A stretch of 64,000 nucleotides of DNA from Pseudoalteromonas sp. OOF1S-7 (GCF_022347765.1 NZ_JAKRFZ010000005.1:62001-126000); one strand, 5' to 3'; shown: positions 9,017 to 18,521, counted from the stretch's first letter. Notes: generated from the sequence alone by a model not told the origin. A program made the numbers and translations.

Positions 9017-9394
9017 GAGTTTGGATTCTTCTTCTTTCTGATTTGTCCCTATTTCTGCGTGTACCCTATATTGTCACATTTGAAAATGCAAGGTTGTTTA
9101 TTTTGATATTTGGTTAATAAAAGAAGGGCGGTAATCCTGGCAAGTATAAATATTGCGTAACAACAGGCTGTTTTCAGACAGGTTGTGCTCAATCTGTATT
9201 ATAAAATACTAGCTTATGTGCAACCTGGCAGATTGAATAACCTGGTGTTTATTGAATCCACAGTAAGCCGGAGGTGCTTTTGTGCCAGATTTTCGGCTGT
9301 AAATATTGCAGCTGGAATAGAAGGGAAGGTTTGGTCTGAAAAAAAGAAGCCGCTTAGCGACTTCTTTTTCAAAATAAACAACAGTCAATGACTG
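9017..9394. other. 378-bp intergenic region between protease promoter side and valS end
   Basis: No gene is supported. A 68-codon open frame at 9185-9391 on the plus strand lacks a ribosome site and runs into the valS terminator. The AT-rich part next to 9017 must hold the promoter of the minus-strand protease gene; a TTGCAT and a TATAGG can be found, but only 15 bp apart, so no confident call is made. The far end holds the valS terminator. Confidence 0.5.
9339..9364 (-). terminator. Intrinsic terminator of valS
   Basis: Read on the minus strand, an 8-bp stem with one G-U pair (GAAGTCGC/GCGGCTTC, plus-strand 9346-9364) and a 3-nt loop is followed by a run of seven T. It starts about 30 bp after the valS stop codon. 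Confidence 0.8.
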
Positions 9395-12241
9395 TTACAG
9401 GCTTTCGATTTTCGCTTTTTGCTCAAGCAACTTAGCTTTGGCATCGCTGTACTCAGCCAGTTTGGCCTTTTCTTTGTCGAGTACCGCCGCTGGCGCGTTG
9501 TTGACGAACTTCTCGTTTGCCAGCTTTTTCTCAACCTGTGCCAGACCTTTCTCTGCTTTTTCCAGCTGCTTGGCGATACGGGCCATTTCGGCTTCGACAT
9601 CGATCAGACCCGCCATTGGGATCATGATCTCCAGGTCGCCGATAAAGGCAGTTGCCGATGCAGGTGCATCGTCTTTGCTTGCCAGTACCCTGATGTCTTC
9701 CAGTTTGGCCAGTGAACTCAGGAATGCCTGGTTGTCATCAAGACGACGCTGATCCTGTTCAGAGACATTGGCCAGCAATACGCCAAGCGGTTTGCTTGGG
9801 CTGATGTCCATCTCACCACGGATGTTACGGATAGCCAGGATGAACTGCTTAACCCACTCCAGGTCTTCCATCGCTTGTGTATCTACCTGCGACGCATCAA
9901 ACTGTGGGAAGCTCTGTAGCATGATAGTGTTGGCTTCGATCCCTGCCAGTGGTGCAACACGCTGCCAGATGGTTTCTGTGATGTAAGGCATCAGCGGGTG
10001 CATCACGCGCAGCAGGCCTTCCAGCACCGTGATCAGGGTATGACGTGTACCACGCTGTTGCGCTTCGTTGCCCTTGAACAGAATTGGCTTAGTCAGTTCC
10101 AGATACCAGTCACAGAACTGGTTCCAGGTGAACTCATAAATGGTGTTCGCCGCCAGGTCAAAGCGGTAGTTGTCCAGGTGCTCGCTGAAGGTTTTTACTG
10201 TGTTCTGGAACTGGCCCAAAATCCAGCGATCTGCCAGAGACACCTGCATCTCGCCACCGTTGAAGCCACAATCCTGCTCTTCGGTGTTCATCAGCACGTA
10301 ACGGCTGGCGTTCCACAGCTTATTACAGAAGTTACGATACCCTTCCAGGCGGTTCATGTCCCAGTTGATGTCACGACCGGTTGAGGCCATGGCGGCCAGG
10401 GTAAAACGCAGGGCGTCTGTGCCATGTGCTTCAATGCCATCGGCAAAGGTCTTGCGGGTGTTCTTTTCAATTTTAGCGGCCAGTTGTGGCTGCATCATGT
10501 TACCGGTACGCTTGTGAACCAGGCTTTCCAGATCGATACCGTCGATCATGTCCAGCGGATCCAGTACATTACCTTTCGACTTTGACATCTTGTCGCCATT
10601 TTCGTCGCGGATCAGACCGGTCACGTAAACGGTTTTAAAGGGCACCTGAGGCTTGCCTTGATCGTCTTTCACAAAGTGCAGTGTCATCATGATCATACGG
10701 GCAACCCAGAAGAAAATGATGTCGAAACCGGTTACCAGCGTGTCTGACGGGTGGAACATCTTCAGGTCGTCGGTGTTCTCTGGCCAGCCTTGCGTTGAGA
10801 AGGTCCACAGGGCAGATGAGAACCAGGTGTCCAGTACATCGTCGTCCTGGCTCAGCACCACGTCGTCTGTCAGGTTGTTGTCGCGGCGCACTTCGGCTTC
10901 GTCGCGGCCAACATACACATTGCCTTCATTGTCGTACCAGGCCGGAATACGGTGTCCCCACCACAGCTGACGAGAAATACACCAGTCCTGAATATCACGC
11001 ATCCACGAGAAGTACATGTTTTCGTACTGTTTAGGCACAAACTGAATGTCGCCGTCTTCAACGGCTTTGATTGCCGGCTCAGCCAGTGGTGCAACGCGTA
11101 CGTACCATTGGTCAGTCAGCAACGGCTCAATGACGACACCAGAACGGTCGCCGTAAGGTACGGTCAGGCTGTGGTCGTCGATTTTTTCCAGCAGGCCGGC
11201 TTGCTCAAACTCATCAACAATCAGTTTACGGGCATCGAAACGGTCCAGACCATGGAAGCGCTCTGGCAAGGGCGCATCCAGCTCCAGTGGCTTGCCATCA
11301 AAGGTGAAGGTTTCGCCTTCGCTTAAGATTGCCGCATCTTTGTTAAATACGTTGATCATGGGTAGCTGATGGCGTTTACCCACTTCGTTATCGTTGAAGT
11401 CGTGGGCCGGCGTGATTTTTACACAGCCTGTGCCTTTTTCCATATCGGCGTGCTCATCGGCAACGATTGGAATTCGGCGGTTGACGATCGGCAGTAAGAT
11501 CTCTTTGCCGATCAGGTCCTGATAACGCTCATCGTCCGGGTTGACAGCCACGCCAGTGTCGCCCAGCATGGTTTCAGGACGGGTTGTAGCAACCACGATG
11601 TAATCTTTGCCGTCTTTGGTTTTAACACCATCTGCCAGCGGGTAACGCAGGTTCCACATGTGGCCCTGCTTGTCTTTGTTTTCTACTTCCAGATCAGAAA
11701 TCGCAGTGTGCAGTTTCGGGTCCCAGTTCACCAGACGCTTACCGCGGTAGATCAGGTCGTCTTTATACAGACGTACAAATACTTCTTTGACCGCCTCAGA
11801 CAGGCCGTCGTCCATAGTAAAGCGCTCACGATCCCAGTCTACCGAGGCACCAAGGCGACGAAGCTGTTTCGTGATGGTGCCACCTGACTCGTTTTTCCAC
11901 TGCCAGATGCGGTTGATGAATTCATCGCGGCCCAGATCATGACGGGTTTTGCCTTCTTCAGCTGCCAGTTTACGCTCAACCACCATTTGTGTTGCGATAC
12001 CAGCATGGTCTGTTCCCACCTGCCATAAAGTATTTTTGCCCTGCATACGCTGGTAGCGGATCAGGGTGTCCATGATGGTGTCCTGGAAAGCGTGACCCAT
12101 GTGCAGGCTACCCGTGACATTCGGTGGCGGGATCATGATCGAATAGGCATCGCCCTGACCTGATGGCTTAAAGTAGCCATTCTCTTCCCAGCCTTGGTAC
12201 AAAGACTGTTCGATATCTTGCGGATTATAGGTTTTATCCAT
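9395..12241 (-). CDS. valS: Valine-tRNA ligase
   Basis: This 948-residue class Ia aminoacyl-tRNA synthetase has the usual length for bacterial ValRS. It charges tRNA-Val with valine. The HIGH signature appears as HMGH at residues 47-50 ([13 protein letters not shown]), and the KMSKS loop is exact at 551-555. The inserted editing domain occupies the region between them (for example [11 protein letters not shown]). The anticodon-binding helical domain follows, and the C-terminal coiled coil that clamps the tRNA is seen in the last 65 residues (charged Lys/Glu/Ala-rich). It follows holC by 23 bp in the conserved pepA-holC-valS order and ends in its own terminator. Confidence 0.98.
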   Translation of the reverse strand: MDKTYNPQDIEQSLYQGWEENGYFKPSGQGDAYSIMIPPPNVTGSLHMGHAFQDTIMDTLIRYQRMQGKNTLWQVGTDHAGIATQMVVERKLAAEEGKTRHDLGRDEFINRIWQWKNESGGTITKQLRRLGASVDWDRERFTMDDGLSEAVKEVFVRLYKDDLIYRGKRLVNWDPKLHTAISDLEVENKDKQGHMWNLRYPLADGVKTKDGKDYIVVATTRPETMLGDTGVAVNPDDERYQDLIGKEILLPIVNRRIPIVADEHADMEKGTGCVKITPAHDFNDNEVGKRHQLPMINVFNKDAAILSEGETFTFDGKPLELDAPLPERFHGLDRFDARKLIVDEFEQAGLLEKIDDHSLTVPYGDRSGVVIEPLLTDQWYVRVAPLAEPAIKAVEDGDIQFVPKQYENMYFSWMRDIQDWCISRQLWWGHRIPAWYDNEGNVYVGRDEAEVRRDNNLTDDVVLSQDDDVLDTWFSSALWTFSTQGWPENTDDLKMFHPSDTLVTGFDIIFFWVARMIMMTLHFVKDDQGKPQVPFKTVYVTGLIRDENGDKMSKSKGNVLDPLDMIDGIDLESLVHKRTGNMMQPQLAAKIEKNTRKTFADGIEAHGTDALRFTLAAMASTGRDINWDMNRLEGYRNFCNKLWNASRYVLMNTEEQDCGFNGGEMQVSLADRWILGQFQNTVKTFSEHLDNYRFDLAANTIYEFTWNQFCDWYLELTKPILFKGNEAQQRGTRHTLITVLEGLLRVMHPLMPYITETIWQRVAPLAGIEANTIMLQSFPQFDASQVDTQAMEDLEWVKQFILAIRNIRGEMDISPSKPLGVLLANVSEQDQRRLDDNQAFLSSLAKLEDIRVLASKDDAPASATAFIGDLEIMIPMAGLIDVEAEMARIAKQLEKAEKGLAQVEKKLANEKFVNNAPAAVLDKEKAKLAEYSDAKAKLLEQKAKIESL

Positions 12242-12264
12242 TACACAGAACCTTAAAAAATACT

Positions 12265-12711
12265 TTAGTTGTCAATTTCTTTGGTTGAAATTTCAGCGCC
12301 GAGCTGACGCAGTTGCATGAACCGCTGGCGTGCCGCATGTTTGGCATTGCTTTCAACCGGCACAAAATCATAGATCTTGTCGAATCGGCGCACAAAATCC
12401 GGCAGCTGCTGTGCCAGATTAATCAAAATGGTGCGTCTGCCAACGGGTGGCATCTGGCCAATCTCGACCGGTGCGCCCCCTTTGGGGCCTTCGCCTTGCA
12501 GATTGTGAGGCACAAAACTGTCGGCCTCAAAACACCACAAATGCTCGTCAACCGCATGGGCATCTTCAACGCTGTCTACGTAAATAAAGACACGTTGTCC
12601 GGCGCGGTACAGCTTAGCGGCGCTGCGTGCGGCGAGATCAAAATGAGCCGGTACTGGTTTGCCCGGCTCATTGTCCTGCTTTAATACAAAAAAGCGTGCG
12701 TTGATGGTCAT
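12265..12711 (-). CDS. holC: DNA polymerase III chi subunit
   Basis: This 148-residue protein matches HolC, the clamp-loader accessory subunit that links the psi subunit to single-strand binding protein during replication. Typical features are the N-terminal FFVL strand, the basic [19 protein letters not shown] segment, the [13 protein letters not shown] stretch near residue 60 and the PVEIG/ILINL strands. It lies between pepA and valS, the standard gammaproteobacterial order, and is probably cotranscribed with valS. Confidence 0.95.
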   Translation of the reverse strand: MTINARFFVLKQDNEPGKPVPAHFDLAARSAAKLYRAGQRVFIYVDSVEDAHAVDEHLWCFEADSFVPHNLQGEGPKGGAPVEIGQMPPVGRRTILINLAQQLPDFVRRFDKIYDFVPVESNAKHAARQRFMQLRQLGAEISTKEIDN

Positions 12712-12786
12712 GACATGTGGTTTTCTAGCTAGCGAAACGCCCTGTCATAGTGGGTAAATCTGCAAATGACACGGCGTTCAAAATAA

Positions 12787-12813
12787 AGCCGCATTCTGAC
12801 ACAGAATGCGGCT
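12787..12813 (-). terminator. Terminator downstream of pepA
   Basis: A perfect 12-bp stem, AGCCGCATTCTG with CAGAATGCGGCT and a 3-nt loop, is followed on the minus strand by TTATTTT. It lies 45 bp after the pepA stop codon and upstream of holC, so holC-valS probably also has its own promoter or depends on readthrough. Confidence 0.8.
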
Positions 12814-12858
12814 ATCATCAATCAACGTGGAGAGTGACATGAGATGTCACGCCACCTA

Positions 12859-14370
12859 TTAGTCTTGAGGCTGCTCAGTGACGTCAGCGCGATTGAGCAA
12901 GTATTGCATTAACATGGGCACCGGACGACCGGTTGCGCCTTTGTTGGCACCACTGCGCCAGGCTGTCCCTGCGATGTCCAGGTGTGCCCAGTTGTACTTC
13001 TTGGTGAACTTAGACAAGAAGCAAGCCGCGGTGATAGTGCCCGCCGGGCGTCCACCCAGGTTGGTGAAGTCGGCAAACGGGCTCTTTAGTTGTTCCTGAT
13101 AATCATCCCAAAGTGGTAACTGCCATGCACGGTCGCCACTTTGTTCAGACGCTTTTAACAAGTCATGCGCCAGCGGGTTGTGGTTCGACAACAAACCCGT
13201 TGCATGGTGGCCCAGTGCAATAATGCAGGCACCAGTCAGAGTGGCAACATCGACCACGACTTCAGGTTCAAACGCTTCAACATAGGTCAGTGCATCGCAC
13301 AGCACCAGTCGGCCTTCGGCATCGGTGTTGAGTACTTCAACCGTCTGGCCAGACATAGTCGTTAGTATGTCACCTGGACGATAGGCGTTGCTGCCTGGCA
13401 TGTTTTCACAGCCAGCCAGCACGCCGATCACGTTCAGTGGCAGCTGCATCTGTACCACAGCACGCATCAGGCCCAATACACCGGCGGCACCACCCATATC
13501 GTATTTCATCTCATCCATGCCTTCGCCCGGCTTGAGAGAAATACCGCCGGAATCAAATGTCAGACCTTTACCGACAAATACAATAGGGGCTTGCTTTTGC
13601 GGTGCGCCATTATAGTGGATCACCGACATCACGGATTCATTGGCACTGCCTCTGCCAACTGCCAGATATGAGTGCATACCCAGCTCTTCCATCTCTTTTT
13701 CGCCGACCAGGTTAACTGTAACGTTATCGAATTCATCGGCCAGTGCCTGCGCCTGCTCACCTAAATAGCGAGGATTACAAATATTGGGTGGCATATTCGC
13801 CACGTCTTTGCATAAGGTTGAGCCCGCAGCAATAGCCAGGCCATGCTCGATGGCGCTCTCGCCAATGGGCAGCTCGCGACGCGTTGGGACGTTAAAGACG
13901 ATTTTGCGTAGCGGGCGACGCGCTTCGCTCTTTTTACTCTTTAGCTGGTTAAAGGTATAGAGGCTGTCCTGAGTGGTTTCGACGGCCTGACGCACTTTCC
14001 AGTAAGTATCACGCCCTTTAACATGTTGCTCAGTTAAAAAGCAGACGGCTTCCATGGAGCCTGTGTCATTTAAGGTGCTGATGGTTTTGTCGATGATCTG
14101 TTTGTATTGTTTATCGTCGAGCTCGCGCTCTTTACCACAGCCAACAAGTAGCACACGCTCACTCAATACGTTTGGTACATGATGAAGTAAAAGCACCTGG
14201 CCGGGTTTACCTTCGAGATCTCCGCGGCGCAGCAGGTTAGAAATATACCCTTCGCTGATTTTATCCAGCTGTTCCCCGACGGGTGAAAGGCGGCGTGGTT
14301 CGTATACGCCAACAACAATACACGCACTGCGTTGTTTTTCTGGGCTACCACTTTTTACGCTGAATTCCAT
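12859..14370 (-). CDS. pepA: Leucyl aminopeptidase (cytosol aminopeptidase, M17)
   Basis: The 503-residue protein has the M17 family layout: a variable N-terminal domain (1-165) and a C-terminal dinuclear zinc catalytic domain. The signature [10 protein letters not shown] is present near residue 345, with [16 protein letters not shown] upstream carrying metal-binding Asp and catalytic Lys residues, and ALTYVEAF after it. It removes N-terminal residues from peptides, and in Escherichia coli PepA also binds DNA in Xer recombination and carAB control. It is divergent from lptF, sharing a 231-bp promoter region, exactly as in E. coli. Confidence 0.97.
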   Translation of the reverse strand: MEFSVKSGSPEKQRSACIVVGVYEPRRLSPVGEQLDKISEGYISNLLRRGDLEGKPGQVLLLHHVPNVLSERVLLVGCGKERELDDKQYKQIIDKTISTLNDTGSMEAVCFLTEQHVKGRDTYWKVRQAVETTQDSLYTFNQLKSKKSEARRPLRKIVFNVPTRRELPIGESAIEHGLAIAAGSTLCKDVANMPPNICNPRYLGEQAQALADEFDNVTVNLVGEKEMEELGMHSYLAVGRGSANESVMSVIHYNGAPQKQAPIVFVGKGLTFDSGGISLKPGEGMDEMKYDMGGAAGVLGLMRAVVQMQLPLNVIGVLAGCENMPGSNAYRPGDILTTMSGQTVEVLNTDAEGRLVLCDALTYVEAFEPEVVVDVATLTGACIIALGHHATGLLSNHNPLAHDLLKASEQSGDRAWQLPLWDDYQEQLKSPFADFTNLGGRPAGTITAACFLSKFTKKYNWAHLDIAGTAWRSGANKGATGRPVPMLMQYLLNRADVTEQPQD

Positions 14371-14601
14371 TGCGACTCCTGAGTCAATGTGCTGTCTTTT
14401 TTGAACTTTTTATGCCTCAGCCACTCCATTTCTGGGGGCTGAACTAAAAAACGGCTAACTAACGCACGCATTTGGCGCTTTAGCCGGTTGCTTTAGTAGG
14501 ATATTTGGATCCGATGGCATATAATAAAGTGATTAAAATAACCAGTTTACTCAAAATTTCCCACTATTCCAGTGAAATGAGACGTTTTATAGGGGCGGAC
14601 A

Positions 14602-15714
14602 TTGCTTATTTTTCGATACCTGACTGCTGAGATTTTAAAATCTCAGGTCGCCGTTTTCATGACCCTTATGACTATATTCATCTCGCAGAAGTTTGTCCGG
14701 ATCCTGGCGGAAGCCTCGGGTGGCAGCATTCCGGGTAAACTTGTTATGTCTTTTCTGGCCCTAAACTTACCCAAGCTGGCGGTGTATATCCTGCCATTAA
14801 GCTTATTTTTGGGCATTATCCTCGCCTATAGCCGGGTCTATGCTGACAGCGAAATGACGGTACTGAAAGCGTGCGGTGTCAGTGAATGGTATGTCGTGCG
14901 TGTGACTTTGGTATCCAGTTTTGTGATTGCGCTGATGGCCGCAGTGCTGAGCTTATATTTGGCGCCCTGGGCAGGTGAAAAAGAAAATCAGCTGCGTGAA
15001 CAAGCCAATGCTGAGTCCGGGCTCAGCCAGATCCGGGCAGGACGATTCCAGCAGACGGGCAATGAAAAAGCGGTGGTATTTGTCCATAATACCAGTGATC
15101 AGGGCAAAGAGCTGAATCGGGTGTTTGTTGCTCAATTACCGGATCGCGAGTCTAATCTGGCGGCGCGTATTGTGTTTGCGCAGAGTGGTCGGGTGGTTGA
15201 AGAAGGCTCCGGTGAGCAGCAACTGGTGCTGAGTGATGGCAAGCGGTTCGAAACCGATGGTTTCAGTCAGGCCCTGAATAAGACCGAATTTAGCAGCTAT
15301 CAGGTGCAGATCCGCGAACAGGAAATTGAGCAACGACGTCGTAAACTTGAAGATTTGCCCTCATCCAGTTTGCTACAGATGGGCACGCCAGAGGCCATTG
15401 CCCAGTTTCAGCTGCGTTTATCTGTGCCTATCTCCATTATTTTGCTGACCTTACTGGCGGTGCCGCTCAGTGTGGTGAACCCCAGGCAAGGGAAATTTGC
15501 CAAGCTGGTTCCGGCCATTTGTATCTACCTGGGCTACTTTATCATGCTTAACGCGGGTAAATATTTGGTCGCTGAAGGCAAGGTGCCAACCTCGGTTGGC
15601 TTGTGGTGGATCCACTTGTGTGTGTTGTTTATTGGTGCTTACCTGATTGCCAAAGGCCGGCCATTTGGGGTCTGGGTGCGCTCCATGCTGTTAAAACGGG
15701 AGCCACAACAATGA
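14602..15714 (+). CDS. lptF: LPS export ABC transporter permease LptF
   Basis: The 370-residue inner-membrane protein has the LptF/YjgP topology: three N-terminal membrane helices (about 15-35, 55-78, 98-122), a large periplasmic beta-jellyroll domain (about 130-265) and three C-terminal helices. With LptG and LptB it extracts lipopolysaccharide from the inner membrane and passes it to LptC. The start is the TTG at 14602, preceded by AGGGGCGG at optimal spacing; no ATG is better placed. Its stop overlaps the lptG start (ATGA), indicating translational coupling. Confidence 0.96.
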   Translation: MLIFRYLTAEILKSQVAVFMTLMTIFISQKFVRILAEASGGSIPGKLVMSFLALNLPKLAVYILPLSLFLGIILAYSRVYADSEMTVLKACGVSEWYVVRVTLVSSFVIALMAAVLSLYLAPWAGEKENQLREQANAESGLSQIRAGRFQQTGNEKAVVFVHNTSDQGKELNRVFVAQLPDRESNLAARIVFAQSGRVVEEGSGEQQLVLSDGKRFETDGFSQALNKTEFSSYQVQIREQEIEQRRRKLEDLPSSSLLQMGTPEAIAQFQLRLSVPISIILLTLLAVPLSVVNPRQGKFAKLVPAICIYLGYFIMLNAGKYLVAEGKVPTSVGLWWIHLCVLFIGAYLIAKGRPFGVWVRSMLLKREPQQ

Positions 15715-16781
15715 TGAAAACCCTGGACTGGTATCTCGGGCGCAGTATTTTGCAGACCACCGGCTTTGCGTTGCTGGTGTTCGTGGGTATCAATACCTTA
15801 ATTAAGTTTATCGAGCAATTACGCTCAGTGGGCCGTGGTACCTACGAGGTGATGGACGCTTTGTTGTTCACTTTGTACAGTATGCCCAGTGATATTGTCG
15901 TGTTTTTCCCGATGGCCGCTCTGATCGGTGGCTTAACCGGGCTGGGGGCGTTGGCATCAAGCAGCGAACTGGTAGTGATGCAGGCCGCGGGCATGTCGCG
16001 GTTGCAGATCATAGGCTCGGTAATGAAATCAGCCATTGTGCTGGCGCTGTGTATGATGGCGCTGGGCGAGTGGGGGGCGCCTCAGGCAGAGCAAACTGCT
16101 AAACAGTTGCGTAATCAGGCAATTAATGGCGGCGAGGTGTTTGAGGCACAGCAGGGCGTGTGGGCCAAAGATGGCAGCAATTTCATTAATATTGCTAATA
16201 TCGAGAAGTCCGGCAATCTGCAAAATATCAATATATACCACTTTGACGATGACCTGAACCTGCTGAAGATCACCCGGGCTAAGTCAGGCACAGCAACGGA
16301 TGAGGGCTGGCAGTTGCGAGCCATTGAAGAAGTGCTCATTGAGCAGCAGCAGATCCGCACACAGTATGCGCAAACCCTTAACTATGCCTCTCAGCTAACT
16401 CTGGATCGACTGGATGTGGCATCCGTTGAACCTGATGCATTGTCATTTTCTGGATTGTGGTCGTATTTACAGTATCTGAAGCAGAACGAGCAGGATACCA
16501 GTAACTATGAACTGGCACTGTGGCGCAAAGTCATGCAGCCTGTGACGATTGCCGTGATGTTGTTAGTTGCACTGTCCTTTATCTTCGGGCCGCTGCGTTC
16601 AGTGAGCATGGGCGCACGTATTATCATGGGCGTGATCACGGGGCTTATTTTCCATCTGAGCAATGAGATTTTTGGCCCAATTGTGATGGTTTATCAGATC
16701 CCTCCAGTGGTGGGCGCAGTGATGCCCAGTGTGCTATTTACTGCAACGGCGTTTTATCTGTTAAACCGGCAACGCGGTTAG
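15711..16781 (+). CDS. lptG: LPS export ABC transporter permease LptG
   Basis: The 356-residue partner of LptF has the same 3+3 membrane-helix plan around a periplasmic domain. The start MMKTLDWYLGRSIL is typical of LptG; the ATG at 15711 overlaps the lptF stop by four bases (15714 is the second Met). The longer frame upstream would lie inside lptF and is rejected. The C-terminal helices (VALSFIFGPLRSVSMGARIIMG) show the family pattern. The operon ends at the hairpin terminator 30 bp downstream. Confidence 0.96.
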   Translation: MMKTLDWYLGRSILQTTGFALLVFVGINTLIKFIEQLRSVGRGTYEVMDALLFTLYSMPSDIVVFFPMAALIGGLTGLGALASSSELVVMQAAGMSRLQIIGSVMKSAIVLALCMMALGEWGAPQAEQTAKQLRNQAINGGEVFEAQQGVWAKDGSNFINIANIEKSGNLQNINIYHFDDDLNLLKITRAKSGTATDEGWQLRAIEEVLIEQQQIRTQYAQTLNYASQLTLDRLDVASVEPDALSFSGLWSYLQYLKQNEQDTSNYELALWRKVMQPVTIAVMLLVALSFIFGPLRSVSMGARIIMGVITGLIFHLSNEIFGPIVMVYQIPPVVGAVMPSVLFTATAFYLLNRQRG

Positions 16782-16810
16782 CACAGAGGGTGATGATAAA
16801 ACCAACAAAA

Positions 16811-16836
16811 AAGCCTGACTGGATCAGGCTTTTTTG
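16811..16836. terminator. Bidirectional terminator between lptG and the RDD gene
   Basis: An 8-bp stem AAGCCTGA/TCAGGCTT (16811-16831) has A-rich sequence on the left and TTTTTT on the right. It can therefore terminate lptFG on the plus strand and the RDD-protein gene on the minus strand. Confidence 0.85.
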
Positions 16837-16860
16837 TGTTCAGTTTTGGTGTTGCGTAGA

Positions 16861-17367
16861 TCAGTCCAGGCTATTGTAAATCCGTTTATTTTCTTCTTTG
16901 CTTAAAACCACGACTTCAGTGCCACAGATAATATCTTGCAGCGCGCGTTTGTGTTTATAGTCGATCAAGACTAACAGGTTACCCAGCCCTAACAGTGCAC
17001 ACAAAGCCCGTACGCTGGCTCTCGGCCAGCTTAGCATTTCGCCATCCGGTGTTTGCACCTTCAGCCGCCAGGCACGCATGCCGATGGTTTGGCCGCTCTT
17101 TGTCCAAAAGTAAGCAAAAAACAGCACTGAGACGGCAATGAGTACAAAGCCGCGGAAAAATGACAACAAAGGAGAAGCCTGGATCAGCGCCGAAACATCT
17201 TCATGGTTACCTTGTGAGATCCAACCCGCTGAGATAAAGCCTTCAATCACCAATAAAAAAACCACCATTGACAGCATTGCAAATGCAATCACGACCAGAC
17301 CATCATAAATCAAAGATGCAAGACGACGGGTTAAGCCCGCGCGGGGAAACGTAGCCATTTGGTTCAC
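16861..17367 (-). CDS. RDD family membrane protein
   Basis: The 168-residue protein has an N-terminal GLTRRLASLIYDGLVVIAFAM segment, shown here in part, that carries the Arg-Asp signature of the RDD family. Two to three membrane helices follow (about 25-50 and 85-105). The conserved GQTIGMRAWRLKVQ motif lies near residue 115 and RASVRALCALLG near 130. RDD proteins are often small integral membrane proteins of unknown role; some have been linked to ion exchange. It faces lptG across a shared terminator. Confidence 0.9.
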   Translation of the reverse strand: MNQMATFPRAGLTRRLASLIYDGLVVIAFAMLSMVVFLLVIEGFISAGWISQGNHEDVSALIQASPLLSFFRGFVLIAVSVLFFAYFWTKSGQTIGMRAWRLKVQTPDGEMLSWPRASVRALCALLGLGNLLVLIDYKHKRALQDIICGTEVVVLSKEENKRIYNSLD

Positions 17368-17486
17368 TCATTAAAGCTGAAATATGACCCATTCTACCTG
17401 ATTTTTGACCTAACACTAAAAAACCTGATTAGTTTTAAGCGATTGTTCATTTACCAAGCACTTGAACGACGTTTTGTAAAAAACGC

Positions 17487-17514
17487 TTGCTACCCTCTCG
17501 CCAATTTGTATAAT
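17487..17514 (+). promoter_or_regulatory. Strong sigma-70 promoter for tRNA-Leu
   Basis: The -35 box is TTGCTA (17487-17492), the spacer 16 bp, and the -10 box is a perfect TATAAT (17509-17514). A GC-rich discriminator (GCTGGGC) follows, the arrangement expected for a growth-rate and ppGpp-controlled stable-RNA promoter. Transcription would begin near 17521, giving a leader of about 88 nt before the mature tRNA. Confidence 0.8.
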
Positions 17515-17608
17515 GCTGGGCATAGAGACGAAGGCATATAAAACAAAGCCTAAGCTCAAAGTGGTTTTTCTTTATTTTCTCTAAGTTAGAAGATAAAAGA
17601 AAAATTAT

Positions 17609-17693
17609 GCCAGTGTGATGGAATTGGTAGACATGACGGATTCAAAATCCGTTGCCTTCGGGCGTGGCGGTTCAAGTCCGCCCACTGGTACCA
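17609..17693 (+). tRNA. tRNA-Leu (anticodon CAA)
   Basis: An 85-nt class II tRNA. The acceptor stem pairs GCCAGTG with CACTGGT, including a G1-U72 pair, followed by ACCA encoded in the DNA. The anticodon stem ACGGA/TCCGT encloses TTCAAAA, giving anticodon CAA, which reads UUG. The variable arm is long (TGCCTTCGGGCG region), and the T arm is GGCGG-TTCAAGT-CCGCC. A perfect -10 box lies upstream and a strong terminator directly downstream. Its last 19 bases are the source of the repeats that follow. Confidence 0.97.
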
Positions 17694-17823
17694 CTTTTTA
17701 TAACCCTGACCGAATAGGTCGGGGTTTTTTTATGCCTGAAACTTCTATGTTAAGTAGAGTCGGACTTGAGCCGCACGCCGGGCGTGGCGCTGATGTAAGT
17801 TAAGAGTCCGCCCACTGGACCCA
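17694..17823 (+). repeat. Array unit 1 (130 bp)
   Basis: Carries terminator type A (terminator 0) at its left end. The core has CGGACTTGAGCCGCACGCC and a TAAGTTAAG segment before AGTCCGCCCACTGG; the tail is ACCCA. It belongs to the subtype shared with units 4 and 5. Confidence 0.85.
17702..17731 (+). terminator. Terminator 0, type A, directly after tRNA-Leu
   Basis: Stem AACCCTGACC with GGTCGGGGTT (one G-U/A-G irregularity), loop GAATA, then TTTTT. It starts 8 bases after the tRNA CCA end. Confidence 0.9.
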
Positions 17824-17956
17824 CTTTTTATAACCCTGACCGAATAGGTCAGGGTTTTTTTATGCCTGAAATTTACTTCCTGTGAAATGGAGTCGTACTT
17901 GAGCCCCACGCCGGGCGTGGCATTGATGCAAGGTACGAGTCCGCCCACTGGTACCA
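17824..17956 (+). repeat. Array unit 2 (133 bp)
   Basis: Its left-end terminator is type A (17832-17861, GGTCAGGGTT arm). The core has CGTACTTGAG and CAAGGTACG before AGTCCGCCCACTGG. The tail is TACCA exactly as in the tRNA, so from 17938 onward it is identical to the tRNA end and its terminator for 46 bp. Confidence 0.85.
17832..17861 (+). terminator. Terminator 1, type A
   Basis: Perfect 10-bp stem AACCCTGACC/GGTCAGGGTT, loop GAATA, then a T-run. Confidence 0.88.
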
Positions 17957-18089
17957 CTTTTTATAACCCTGACCGAATAGGTCAGGTTTTTTTTATGCCT
18001 GAAATTTACTTCCTGTGAAATGGAGTCGTACTTGAGCCCCACGCCGGGCGTGGCACTGATGCAAGGTACGAGTCCACCCACAGGTGCCA
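17957..18089 (+). repeat. Array unit 3 (133 bp)
   Basis: Nearly identical to unit 2 over its left 100 bp (recent duplication). The tRNA-like end has diverged to AGTCCACCCACAGGTGCCA. Its left-end terminator is type A with one base lost from the descending arm and an extra T. Confidence 0.85.
17965..17994 (+). terminator. Terminator 2, type A
   Basis: Stem AACCCTGACC with GGTCAGGTT, loop GAATA, then eight T in all. Confidence 0.86.
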
Positions 18090-18218
18090 CTTTTTATAAC
18101 CCAGCTTTTTAGCTGGGTTTTTTTATGCCTGAAATCTACCTTTTTGAAGTGGAGTGGGACTTGAGTCCCACGCCGGGCGTGGCACTGATGTAAGCTAAGA
18201 GTCCGCCCACTGGACCCA
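18090..18218 (+). repeat. Array unit 4 (129 bp)
   Basis: Opens with terminator type B instead of A, although both flanks are conserved. The core reads GTGGGACTTGAGTCCCACGC, forming its own perfect GGGACT/AGTCCC hairpin, and has the TAAGCTAAG segment of the unit 1/5 subtype; the tail is ACCCA. Confidence 0.85.
18098..18124 (+). terminator. Terminator 3, type B
   Basis: Perfect 9-bp stem AACCCAGCT/AGCTGGGTT, loop TTTT, then a T-run. Confidence 0.88.
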
Positions 18219-18357
18219 CTTTTTATAGCCCAGCTTTTTAGCTGGGTTTTTTTATGTCTGTAATTCAAGTAATCATCTTGAAGCAAAGTGGAGTCGGACT
18301 TGAGCCGCACGCAGGGCGTGGTGCTGATGTAAGTTAAGAGTCCGCTCACTGGACCCA
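18219..18357 (+). repeat. Array unit 5 (139 bp)
   Basis: The longest unit: the spacer after the terminator is about 10 bp longer and diverged (TCTGTAATTCAAGTAATC). The core resembles unit 1, with GCAGGGCGTGG instead of GCCGGGCGTGG; the tRNA-like end is AGTCCGCTCACTGG with tail ACCCA. Confidence 0.85.
18227..18253 (+). terminator. Terminator 4, type B
   Basis: Stem AGCCCAGCT/AGCTGGGTT with one mismatch near the base, loop TTTT, then a T-run. Confidence 0.85.
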
Positions 18358-18489
18358 CTTTTTATAACCCTGACCGAATAGGTCGGGGTTTTTTTATGCC
18401 TGAAATCTGCCTTTTTGAAGTGGAGTCGGACTTGAGCCCCACGCCGGGCGTGGCACTGATGCAAGGTACGAATCCGCCCACTGAACCCC
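18358..18489 (+). repeat. Array unit 6 (132 bp), last and most decayed at its end
   Basis: Its left-end terminator is type A again. The core is of the unit 2/3 subtype (CCCCACGCC and CAAGGTACG), and the tRNA-like end has decayed to AATCCGCCCACTGAACCCC. Confidence 0.85.
18366..18395 (+). terminator. Terminator 5, type A
   Basis: Stem AACCCTGACC with GGTCGGGGTT, the same arm variant as terminator 0, loop GAATA, then a T-run. Confidence 0.88.
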
Positions 18490-18496
18490 TTTTTAT

Positions 18497-18521
18497 AACC
18501 CAGCTATTAAGCTGGTTTTTT
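18497..18521 (+). terminator. Terminator 6, type B variant, closes the array
   Basis: Stem AACCCAGCT with AGCTGGTT, loop ATTA, then TTTT. It is the last of seven serial terminators. Confidence 0.82.

Noticed and set aside
9185..9391. 68-codon plus-strand frame downstream of the protease promoter region
   Set aside because: No ribosome site, and its end is made of the valS terminator hairpin.
15603..15710. Upstream extension of lptG inside lptF
   Set aside because: The ATGA overlap at 15711 is the classical coupled start, and the extension has no similarity to the family start.
17745..18464. Four overlapping minus-strand open frames of 63-121 codons across the tRNA repeat array
   Set aside because: They share the same residues because they read the same repeats. 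They have no ribosome sites and cross every terminator. They resemble the tpr frame proposed in the E. coli tyrT repeats, but coding is not supported here.
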